The notes beneath the pieces are model-generated. The model searched no databases. It was given only the letters and a program-made list of their open reading frames with translations, and had not been told where the DNA came from. The translations under genes were made by a program, and so were the position numbers. Below, piece after piece: positions 16,719 to 24,656 of a stretch of 64,000 bases of DNA; within the stretch, counting starts at the first letter, position 1, and each line of letters begins with the position of its first letter. The DNA is from Paenibacillus endoradicis (GTDB taxonomy: Bacteria > Bacillota > Bacilli > Paenibacillales > Paenibacillaceae): assembly GCF_024721975.1 (NCBI RefSeq), contig NZ_JANQBB010000005.1, positions 62,001 through 126,000 on the forward strand, given 5' to 3'.

Positions 16719-16830
16719 AATTGGCAATTTAGGTATTGAATGTGATAGTCAGTCGTGCTATATTGTATTTATTGAATATATCCGATTAAACATATATGAA
16801 TAGTATGTTATATGCACAACCGTACAAACG

Positions 16831-16866
16831 GAGAGCGTTTCTGAGTTAATCAGGAGCGCTCTTTGT
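16831..16866 (+). terminator. Hairpin between nitroreductase and cysK
   Basis: Arms GAGAGCG / CGCTCTT with an inner CTGA/TCAG pair. The tail CTTTGTCT is only moderately T-rich, so termination may be partial. It would end the lipoprotein-nitroreductase operon or reduce readthrough into cysK. Confidence 0.5.
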
Positions 16867-16903
16867 CTATAATTAGCTATTCAAAGTATTGGAGGTGGTC
16901 ATC

Positions 16904-17848
16904 TTGACTAGGGTTGCAAACAATATTACTGAATTAATAGGAAATACCCCATTGGTACGATTGCATAATATTGTACCTGAAAATAGCGCAGAAGTGTTGT
17001 TGAAGTTAGAATACTTCAATCCTGGAAGTAGTGTGAAGGATAGAATCGCCATTCGTATCATTGAAGAAGCAGAGCAAGAAGGGCTTCTACATAAAGGGGA
17101 TACGATAATAGAAGCAACAAGTGGTAATACTGGAATTGGAATTGCGTTAGTTGCTGCTGCACGTGGTTATAAAGCTGTACTCGTCATGCCAGAAACGATG
17201 AGTTTTGAGAGAAGGAACTTACTTCGAGCTTACGGGGCAGAACTTATTCTGACACCCGGTGCGGAAGGCATGAAAGGTGCGATCCGTGTTGCACAAGAGA
17301 TATTGGATCGTAATCCAAATTATTTTCCGGCCCGCCAATTTGATAATATCGCAAATGTAAATATCCATAGAGAAACGACAGGACCAGAGATTGTTACTGC
17401 TATTGATACATTAGATGGTGGTCTCGATGGTTTTGTAGCTGGTATTGGAACTGGTGGAACAATTACAGGAGCAGGAGAGGTGCTGAAAAACAAATATCCA
17501 ACTATTCAAATTGTAGCGGTAGAGCCTGCCTTCTCACCGGTCTTATCAGGAGGTAAGCCTGCACCGCATAAAATTCAAGGAATCGGCGCTGGATTTATTC
17601 CATCAATATTGAACACCAAAATATATGATCAAATTATTACGGTAACGAATGAACAAGCATTTGAAACTGCTCGTCTTGTAGCTAGACAAGAAGGGATACT
17701 TGGTGGTATTTCGTCAGGTGCAGCGATCTATGCAGCAATACAATTAGCTAAACAACTTGGAACAGGGAAGCGAGTAGTAGCAGTAGTTCCAAGTAATGGT
17801 GAACGATATCTATCTACTGTTCTCTACGCAGACGAACAACAAGTATAA
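16904..17848 (+). CDS. cysK: Cysteine synthase A (O-acetylserine sulfhydrylase)
   Basis: 314-residue PLP enzyme that makes cysteine from O-acetylserine and sulfide in the cytoplasm. The PLP lysine lies in SSVKDRIA (about residue 40). The substrate loop TSGNTGIG, the phosphate-binding GTGGT and the C-terminal SSGAA are all present, and the length is typical. An upstream in-frame TTG at 16889 overlaps the ribosome site GGAGGTGG (16891-16898); TTG 16904 is placed correctly after it. It lies about 185 bases after the flavoprotein-nitroreductase operon, in the same orientation and with a hairpin between, so it may be co-regulated. Its own terminator follows. Confidence 0.93.
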   Translation: MTRVANNITELIGNTPLVRLHNIVPENSAEVLLKLEYFNPGSSVKDRIAIRIIEEAEQEGLLHKGDTIIEATSGNTGIGIALVAAARGYKAVLVMPETMSFERRNLLRAYGAELILTPGAEGMKGAIRVAQEILDRNPNYFPARQFDNIANVNIHRETTGPEIVTAIDTLDGGLDGFVAGIGTGGTITGAGEVLKNKYPTIQIVAVEPAFSPVLSGGKPAPHKIQGIGAGFIPSILNTKIYDQIITVTNEQAFETARLVARQEGILGGISSGAAIYAAIQLAKQLGTGKRVVAVVPSNGERYLSTVLYADEQQV

Positions 17849-17887
17849 GTGACATTAATCTATTTATCCATGATCTACTGGTAAACC

Positions 17888-17934
17888 AGAGACATGGCTA
17901 TCTTATTGTTAAGATAGCTACGTCTCTTTTTTTA
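17888..17934 (+). terminator. Terminator after cysK
   Basis: Arms AGAGAC..GGCTATCTTA / TAAGATAGCT..GTCTCT, with a two-base mismatch in each arm, followed by a run of seven Ts. Confidence 0.85.
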
Positions 17935-17960
17935 TATAAAATGTTAGGGAGATGAAGAAT

Positions 17961-18554
17961 ATGGCTTTTACATTACAGCTTGGAGATCAAGCGCCAAATT
18001 TTAATTTATTATCGGTTGATGGTAAGTATTACGGATTGAAAAATTTTGAGGATGCTAAAGTATTAGTTGTTTTCTTTACAAGTAACAGTTGTCCTTTTGT
18101 TGTTGGATCAGATGAAGTCACTCGTCAAACCGTACTGAAATACGCGCCACAAGGCGTTTCATTTATTGCAATTAATGCTAATAGTGCCAATACAAAACCA
18201 GATGACTCTTATGAAAAAATGGTTGAACGAATCCAGCAGCATAGATTCCCTTGGGTATATGTTCATGATGCAGACCAAACTGCAGCATTAGCTTACGGTG
18301 CACTACGTACACCACATTTCTTCGTGTTTGATCAAGATCGCCAACTTATATACACTGGACGCGGAGTGGATAATCCACGCGAAGCAGACAAAATTACAAG
18401 CAATGATTTAGAACGTGCACTAGATGATCACATTGCGGGTAGAGAAGTGCAAACTCCATTAACTAATCCACTAGGATGTAATGTGAAGTGGGAAGGACAA
18501 GATAAAAATTGGATCCCAGCTGAAGCGTGTGATTTGATTCTAACGACTAACTAA
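17961..18554 (+). CDS. Thioredoxin-fold redoxin (peroxiredoxin-like)
   Basis: 197-residue redoxin. The active-site region is FTSNSCPFV, with a single Cys followed by Pro, not a CxxC. A second cysteine lies in the conserved late motif LGCNVKW; both belong to the family of thioredoxin-like proteins described as AhpC/TSA or redoxin-domain proteins. No signal peptide is present, so it should be cytoplasmic. An ATG at 17952 directly abuts the ribosome site; ATG 17961 nine bases after AGGGAG is preferred. Its position after cysK fits a thiol/peroxide-handling role, but the substrate is unknown. A terminator follows. Confidence 0.82.
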   Translation: MAFTLQLGDQAPNFNLLSVDGKYYGLKNFEDAKVLVVFFTSNSCPFVVGSDEVTRQTVLKYAPQGVSFIAINANSANTKPDDSYEKMVERIQQHRFPWVYVHDADQTAALAYGALRTPHFFVFDQDRQLIYTGRGVDNPREADKITSNDLERALDDHIAGREVQTPLTNPLGCNVKWEGQDKNWIPAEACDLILTTN

Positions 18555-18568
18555 CAGATCAGGCGAAG

Positions 18569-18620
18569 GTTCCGTATCTGGAGTAATCATTGCCACAGAT
18601 ACGGAATCTTTTATTTTTGT
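18569..18620 (+). terminator. Terminator after the redoxin gene
   Basis: Arms TTCCGTATCTG / CAGATACGGAA, followed by CTTTTATTTTTG. Confidence 0.85.
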
Positions 18621-18699
18621 TAAAAATATAACAAAGTAATTTTATGTGAGCATTTAGTGTAGAAACCTTGTCTAAAACGCAATAAGGGAGCGGATGGCT

Positions 18700-19818
18700 A
18701 TGGCTGGTATTGTTATCAACCATTTGTATAAACGATATGGCAAGGATAAACAGGTTGTAGTGAATGATTTCCATCTTGAAATTAAGGATCGAGAATTTCT
18801 AGTGTTTGTCGGTCCTTCAGGATGCGGGAAATCTACTACTTTAAGAATGATAGCAGGGTTAGAGGATATTACAGAAGGTGAAGTCTATATTGGTGATCAA
18901 TTGGTAAATCATCTTCCTCCAAAAGACCGAGATATTGCAATGGTATTTCAAAACTATGCCTTATATCCAAACATGAGTGTGTTCGAAAACATTGCTTTTG
19001 GTTTGAGGCTTAGAAAACAACCAAGACATGAGATTGATTTGGCTGTGAGAAAAGCAGCAAAAATATTAGAAATTGAGGCATATTTACATCGAAAGCCGAA
19101 AGAATTGTCAGGTGGACAGCGTCAGCGTGTTGCTCTTGGAAGAGCGATTGTACGTAATCCTAAAGTGTTTCTAATGGATGAACCACTCTCGAATCTTGAT
19201 GCGAAACTACGTGTCCAGATGAGAATGGAATTAATAAAGCTACACAAAAGTTTAGCGGCAACATTCATCTATGTCACACATGATCAGGTTGAAGCAATGA
19301 CAATGGCTGATCGCATTGTAGTTATGAAGGATGGAGTTGTACAACAAATCGATACGCCAGAAGCAGTTTATGCTACGCCAAGCAATACTTTTGTCGCAAG
19401 CTTTATCGGTTCCCCACAAATCAATTTAATTCAAGGGAAAGTAATAGCTGACAAGGCAGGTCGATTAACTTTCCAAACGAAAAGATATAACTTACCTATT
19501 GGGCAAGAGGCATCAGATATTTTGCGAAAGCATAATAAAATTGATCGAAGAGTCACGCTTGGACTTCGGCCAGAGCATATAGCATTAGAAGGGTTATATA
19601 CGGAGCCGGTTATTACAGCTACATTTCATATTAGTGAGTTGATGGGAGCAGATCGTTTCCTCCATCTTGATATTGGCGAAGAGAAATTACTTGTTATGCG
19701 GGTAGATGCTTACTACAAAACTAATGATCAAGAAAAACTACGTATTGTTCCAGATATGTCCAAAGCACTTTATTTTGAAGCAGATAGTGGAGAACGACTA
19801 ACATTAAATAATCCATAA
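18700..19818 (+). CDS. Carbohydrate ABC transporter ATPase (MsmX/UgpC/MalK type)
   Basis: 372-residue ATP-binding subunit. Walker A is GPSGCGKST, followed by Q-loop QNYALYPNMSV, signature LSGGQRQR, Walker B FLMDEPLSNLD and switch His in VTHDQ. The C-terminal ~130 residues form the OB/TOBE regulatory domain of MalK-like proteins (LGLRPEHI). Such ATPases energise MalF/MalG-type sugar permeases, often several different ones. It heads the run of genes 18700-34545 and is the only importer ATPase there, so it probably drives both permease pairs. An in-frame ATG at 18694 is too close to AAGGGAG; ATG 18700 has correct spacing. Confidence 0.9.
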   Translation: MAGIVINHLYKRYGKDKQVVVNDFHLEIKDREFLVFVGPSGCGKSTTLRMIAGLEDITEGEVYIGDQLVNHLPPKDRDIAMVFQNYALYPNMSVFENIAFGLRLRKQPRHEIDLAVRKAAKILEIEAYLHRKPKELSGGQRQRVALGRAIVRNPKVFLMDEPLSNLDAKLRVQMRMELIKLHKSLAATFIYVTHDQVEAMTMADRIVVMKDGVVQQIDTPEAVYATPSNTFVASFIGSPQINLIQGKVIADKAGRLTFQTKRYNLPIGQEASDILRKHNKIDRRVTLGLRPEHIALEGLYTEPVITATFHISELMGADRFLHLDIGEEKLLVMRVDAYYKTNDQEKLRIVPDMSKALYFEADSGERLTLNNP

Positions 19819-19861
19819 AAAACAACAAGTTCTAACTAAGGACGGAAAGGAGTGGCATGTA

Positions 19862-22846
19862 ATGATACGAGGTAAATTACAAATGAAAAGTAGATATGTT
19901 TGGTTAATTTTATTATTGCTAGTTATCGCTACATTAACGACGGGACTTATTTCTAGTCAAGTAAAGGGCACTCTTCGTTCAGGTCCGTATCAAGCGAACT
20001 TATCACTAAAGGGATTTGTAAGTTGGGAGGATCAGTCTGTAGCAGAAGCTGATCTAGATCCCTATTATGCGAATGTTCTTCAGGATTGGGAGCAGCAACA
20101 AATAACTTCGGCAACATCTCGTATTGAAATAGACGCTACCACTCCTTCTGCTCAATCGAGTCAAACTGACATCTATGAGGGCTCATACGGAGGCAAAGAT
20201 AATGTACTCATATGGGAATCTAGGGACACGCACTGGATAGAATATGAAGTTAATGTTCCAGAGGGTGGATTATATGAATTACATGCGCTCTATCACCCTA
20301 TTAAAGGTGAAAGTTATACCCGACCGATAGTATGGGATGTCAAGATTAACGGAGAACGTCCTTTCCGAGAAGCATCATCAATCACATTATATCGATTGTG
20401 GCGTGACAAGAGCGAAATTTTGAAAAATGATGACGGTGATGAGATTCGTCCTGTAGCACAGGATATTTCAGACTGGAGTCAATGGCCGTTCGTAGATGCT
20501 GGTGCCAATTATGCAAAGCCGCTTAAGTGGTATTTTACACAAGGTAAAAACACGATTCGGATTGAAGGTTATGAGCCAATCGCGTTAGATAAATTTTACT
20601 TAGAACCGCCTAAGGTTTTGCCTACTTACAATGATGTTACTAATGAGCAGGAAATAGAACCACTTAATCAAGAGATCATTACGTTGCAGGCAGAACAAAT
20701 GGAATGGAAGAATGATCCTTCTATTGTAATGATGTGGGATCGTGATTGGAGTACTGTTCCTCGTGCAAAAGGACGTATTACTTATAATACGATGGGGGGA
20801 GTTCGGTGGGATTGGCCAAACCAAGAGGCTGCTTGGGAATTTGAAGTAAGTGAAAGTGGATACTATCAAATTGGAATGAGAGCACTTCAAGAAAGATTTT
20901 CCCAAAAAGCTTCTTTTAGAAGAATTCAGATCGATGGGGAAGTTCCTTTTGAAGAATTATTGACGTATCGATTCCCATATTCCTCTTCATGGAAGGGAGT
21001 AGTGCTTGAGGATAGTTTGGAAGAGCCTTTCAACTTCTATTTGGAAAAGGGGACACATACTTTATCGATAGCTTTGACACATGCAACGATAAGTCCAATT
21101 GTCCGTGGCATAGAGAATTTAAGCTCACTATTGCGTGAGGCTGAACAAGATATAAGATCTTCGACTGGACGCCAAATTGATCGAAACCGTACTTGGAAGC
21201 TAGATCGAGATTTACCAGGTTTAACTGACAAACTAGAATTAGCACAAGCTAACTTAATTGTTTTGGCAGATGAAATGGCAAATGTGAATGGAAGTAAGGA
21301 CAGTATAAGTGAAGGTTTTCGAGCATCGGCGAGTGATATTGAGGAATTATTAAAGCATGCTGATGATATACCCTACTATGTAGATGAGATTACTTCAATT
21401 ACTGAAAAAATCAATAATTTTGTCGTTAATTTGCATAAGCAACCACTCCAATTAGATGAAATATATATTGTACCTTATGGTCAATCGATTCCTGTGATGG
21501 AAACATCTGTGGGAGATAAGGTCGTAGGACAGTTAGCTAACTTTGCCTATTCATTTAATACACGTCAAAGTTTAGATGATATGGATGCGACGGAGTTAAA
21601 TGTTTGGGTACTGCGTGGTCGAGATTATGTAACACAACTACAAGATCTTGTTAATGAACAATTTACGCCAGCAACTGGAATTAAAGTGAAAGTGAATCTA
21701 CTTCCTACTACTCAATTGCTCGTTTTATCTAATGCGGCGGGATTGCAACCAGATATTGCCCTTGGATTAAATCAAGATTTACCTGTTGATTATGCAATTA
21801 GAGGGAGTATATATGATCTTTCAAAATTCGAAGATTTCGATGAACTATATGAACGCTATAGCCCAGGATCATGGCAAGCGTTGTATTACGACGGAGGTTA
21901 TTATGCTATTCCTGAGACACAATCGTTCCAAGTTCTCTATTATCGTAAAGATATTATGCGAAATCTTGGATTAGAAATTCCTGAAACTTGGGGAGACGTA
22001 TATGATGCACTACCAACTTTGCAACAAAATGATATGAATTTTTATATCAATCCAACTGAATTTTTACCATTTATCTATCAAAATGGTGTTGATTTCTACT
22101 CAGCTGATGGACTAACTACGGCACTAGATTCACCCGAAGGTTTCAAAGCATTCCAACAGTGGACTGATTTGTTCAATATGTATGCTCTTGAAAAACAAGT
22201 GCCGAGCTTTTATCAACATTTCCGTAATGGAACAATGCCTATCGGTATCTCTGATTATAATATGTACATTCAATTGTCGGCAGCAGCACCAGAACTTAAC
22301 GGTCGCTGGGGAATGGCACTTATTCCAGGAGTGGAACAAGAGGATGGATCTATTACTAGATGGGCAGGCGGGCAACAAACGACAGGGGTAATTTTCGAGA
22401 AGTCTCAGAAAAAAGATGATGCGTGGACTTTTATGAAATGGTGGGTATCCACAGAGGCTCAACAACGTTATGGTTCAGATCTAGAAGCTATAAATGGAGT
22501 TTCATTCCGCTGGAACACCGCTAATATAGAAGCCTTTACTCAACTTCCTTGGAAAAAAGAAGATTCAAATGTCATTTTAGAACAATGGTCTTGGTATCGA
22601 GAAAAAGAAAATCCTCCTGGAGGTTACTTCTTGGGACGTGAACTGAATAATGCTTGGGTAGCGTCAGTAATCAATGGAACGAACTATCGAACGGCGCTTG
22701 AGACAACAGTTATGGATATCAATCGCGAATTACTGCGAAAACAGCAAGAGTTTGGTTTTGTGAATGAAAACGGCGAGATCCAAAAAAGGTTCAGCTTCCC
22801 TCAAATCACTGATCCATGGGCGGGAGTGAATGATTATGTCAAATAA
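19862..22846 (+). CDS. 994-residue solute-binding protein with two N-terminal carbohydrate-binding-like modules
   Basis: A hydrophobic N-terminal segment (residues 10-30) is a signal peptide or anchor; no lipobox Cys is visible. Two beta-sandwich-like regions follow at about 103-240 and 272-420. Both have the same architecture of aromatic-rich strands (WIEYEVNVPEGGLYELH and WEFEVSESGYYQIGM) and a repeated INGERPF/IDGEVPF element. A helical linker spans about 425-530. Residues ~577-985 are a family-1 solute-binding module (PATGIKVKVNLLP, GLQPDIALGLN, YYRKDIMRNLGLEIPETWGDVYDAL). Ordinary binding proteins are 420-560 residues. It should capture a glycan outside the cell for the adjacent permeases. 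The two modules are inferred from pattern, not from a search. Confidence 0.85.
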   Translation: MIRGKLQMKSRYVWLILLLLVIATLTTGLISSQVKGTLRSGPYQANLSLKGFVSWEDQSVAEADLDPYYANVLQDWEQQQITSATSRIEIDATTPSAQSSQTDIYEGSYGGKDNVLIWESRDTHWIEYEVNVPEGGLYELHALYHPIKGESYTRPIVWDVKINGERPFREASSITLYRLWRDKSEILKNDDGDEIRPVAQDISDWSQWPFVDAGANYAKPLKWYFTQGKNTIRIEGYEPIALDKFYLEPPKVLPTYNDVTNEQEIEPLNQEIITLQAEQMEWKNDPSIVMMWDRDWSTVPRAKGRITYNTMGGVRWDWPNQEAAWEFEVSESGYYQIGMRALQERFSQKASFRRIQIDGEVPFEELLTYRFPYSSSWKGVVLEDSLEEPFNFYLEKGTHTLSIALTHATISPIVRGIENLSSLLREAEQDIRSSTGRQIDRNRTWKLDRDLPGLTDKLELAQANLIVLADEMANVNGSKDSISEGFRASASDIEELLKHADDIPYYVDEITSITEKINNFVVNLHKQPLQLDEIYIVPYGQSIPVMETSVGDKVVGQLANFAYSFNTRQSLDDMDATELNVWVLRGRDYVTQLQDLVNEQFTPATGIKVKVNLLPTTQLLVLSNAAGLQPDIALGLNQDLPVDYAIRGSIYDLSKFEDFDELYERYSPGSWQALYYDGGYYAIPETQSFQVLYYRKDIMRNLGLEIPETWGDVYDALPTLQQNDMNFYINPTEFLPFIYQNGVDFYSADGLTTALDSPEGFKAFQQWTDLFNMYALEKQVPSFYQHFRNGTMPIGISDYNMYIQLSAAAPELNGRWGMALIPGVEQEDGSITRWAGGQQTTGVIFEKSQKKDDAWTFMKWWVSTEAQQRYGSDLEAINGVSFRWNTANIEAFTQLPWKKEDSNVILEQWSWYREKENPPGGYFLGRELNNAWVASVINGTNYRTALETTVMDINRELLRKQQEFGFVNENGEIQKRFSFPQITDPWAGVNDYVK

Positions 22847-23756
22847 AATAAGGATTCATTTGCAAAATATTTGGAAGTTCAGATTAAGCTACTTATTTAT
22901 TACGCCATTTATGCTTTGTTTCCTAGCATTTATTGTTGTACCTGTTGTAGCTGCTGTTGTTCTAAGCTTTACCTATTTTAATGCTATTGAAAAGCCTAGA
23001 TTTATTGGGTGGCAGAACTTTCAATATCTAATATCACAAGATTTATTGTTTCTAAAATATGCTCTTCCTAATACTTTTAAGTTTGCTTTAATCGTTGGAC
23101 CTGGTGGTTATATAGCGGCTTTTCTGTTGGCATGGTTAATCTCTCAATTACCAGGTAAATTGCAGAAGTGGTTCTCTCTTGCAATGTATACACCATCGCT
23201 AACGATCGGAATTGCCATGTCTATTGTGTGGTTGCCGATGTTGACAGGTGATCGAATTGGTTACTTGAATAGTATTCTTCTTAGACTTGGGGTTATAGAT
23301 GTGCCTCAATTATGGGTAACTGATCCGGACTATTTAATGAATGCCATGATAGTGGTCACATTATGGTCAAGTATGGGTGTAGGGTTTCTCGCTATGCTCG
23401 CAGGCATCCTTAATATTAATAAAGATTATTATGAAGCAGCTCGAATAGACGGTATGAAAAGTAGGTTACAAGAAATATGGTACATTACGATACCATCTAT
23501 GAAACCACAGATGTTATTCGGAGCAGTAATGGCTATTGTAGCCACATTTAAGACAGGTGCCATTGGAGTGGAACTATCGGGAACGAATCCAACACCTGCG
23601 TATTCCGGACATCTTATTATTAATCATATTGAAGACTTTGGATTTATTCGGTTTGAGATGGGCTATGCAGCGGCTATTTCTGTGTTTTTACTTATTGTTA
23701 TGTATGCTTCAAATCGATTAAGCTGGGGACTTTTTGGAACGAAAGGAGATGAATAA
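22836..23756 (+). CDS. Sugar ABC transporter permease, MalF type (pair 1)
   Basis: 306 residues with six predicted membrane helices. The cytoplasmic coupling helix that docks with the ATPase is visible as EAARIDGMKSRLQEIWYITIP. It forms a heterodimeric channel with the next gene product. The start at 22836 lies nine bases after GGGAG, inside the 3' end of the binding-protein gene (11-base overlap), so translation is coupled; an ATG at 22830 is too close to the site. Substrate is whatever the 994-residue binding protein delivers. Confidence 0.9.
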   Translation: MSNKIRIHLQNIWKFRLSYLFITPFMLCFLAFIVVPVVAAVVLSFTYFNAIEKPRFIGWQNFQYLISQDLLFLKYALPNTFKFALIVGPGGYIAAFLLAWLISQLPGKLQKWFSLAMYTPSLTIGIAMSIVWLPMLTGDRIGYLNSILLRLGVIDVPQLWVTDPDYLMNAMIVVTLWSSMGVGFLAMLAGILNINKDYYEAARIDGMKSRLQEIWYITIPSMKPQMLFGAVMAIVATFKTGAIGVELSGTNPTPAYSGHLIINHIEDFGFIRFEMGYAAAISVFLLIVMYASNRLSWGLFGTKGDE

Positions 23757-23757
23757 T

Positions 23758-24639
23758 ATGTGGTATAAGTTTCAATTATATCGCCGGAATAGAGTACAAA
23801 CAATGGATGGATTCCAGAAATTATTAACGGTAATTCTCATCGTGATCTCTATTTTCATGTTATTACCTATCGTCTATATATTTAATCATGCATTTAAGCC
23901 ATATCATGAGTTGTTTGTGTATCCACCTACCTTTATCGTGAAAGAGCCTTCCCTGCAAAATTTTAATGAACTTCTTTCTGTTACAGCAAGGTCAACTGTA
24001 CCTATGATTCGCTACATTTTTAACAGCGTATTTGTATCGGTAGCATCCGTTGTACTTGTAACGATTGTTAGTGCACTATGTGCGTACCCTTTAGCTAAAC
24101 ATAAGTTTCCAGGGGCAGCATTTGTGTTTAGTAGCATTCTTTTGACTTTAATGTTTGCACCAGAAGTCGTACAAATTCCAAGATATTTAGTCGTAAGTCA
24201 ATTGGGCATTATGAATACTTATTTTGCTCATTTCCTTCCGATGATGGCTATGCCCGTTGGCGTGTTTTTACTTAAGCAATTTATGGATCAAATACCAGAT
24301 GCATTATTAGAGGCTGCTCGAATAGATGGAGCGAGTGAGTTTACAGTGTTTCTACGAGTGGTGATCCCTGTATGTATGCCAGCTGTTGCTACAGTAGCTA
24401 TATTAGCGTTTCAAAATTCGTGGGCGAATATTGAAACGTCATCGTTATTTATGCTTGACGATGAGATGAAGAGCTTTGCTTTCTTCTTATCGACGTTAAC
24501 TAATAACTTGGCTAACAATGTTGCTATGCAAGGTGCAGCTGCGGTCGCATCACTTATTATGTTTATTCCTAATCTAATTGTATTTGTAATTTTACAAAGT
24601 AAAGTTATTACGACTATGGCACATTCAGGTATTAAGTAG
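23758..24639 (+). CDS. Carbohydrate ABC transporter permease, MalG type (pair 1)
   Basis: 293 residues and six predicted helices. The MalG-type coupling motif is EAARIDGASEFTVFLRVVIP, preceded by VFLLKQFMDQIPDALL. AAGGAG at 23743-23748 selects ATG 23758 over the in-frame TTG 23734 and ATG 23749. The gene begins one base after the MalF-type stop and should form pair 1 with it. A gap of only 17 bases leads to the NHL/YIP1 gene. Confidence 0.9.
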   Translation: MWYKFQLYRRNRVQTMDGFQKLLTVILIVISIFMLLPIVYIFNHAFKPYHELFVYPPTFIVKEPSLQNFNELLSVTARSTVPMIRYIFNSVFVSVASVVLVTIVSALCAYPLAKHKFPGAAFVFSSILLTLMFAPEVVQIPRYLVVSQLGIMNTYFAHFLPMMAMPVGVFLLKQFMDQIPDALLEAARIDGASEFTVFLRVVIPVCMPAVATVAILAFQNSWANIETSSLFMLDDEMKSFAFFLSTLTNNLANNVAMQGAAAVASLIMFIPNLIVFVILQSKVITTMAHSGIK

Positions 24640-24656
24640 AGATAGGGGGAGGTCAG

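Noticed and set aside
16719..16903. T-box or other cysteine-responsive leader before cysK
   Set aside because: Only one simple hairpin with a weak T tail is present; no specifier loop or T-box consensus was seen.
10708..18554. Horizontally acquired island with integrase or flanking repeats
   Set aside because: No integrase, transposase, tRNA target or matching direct repeats were found, and base composition looks like that of the neighbours.
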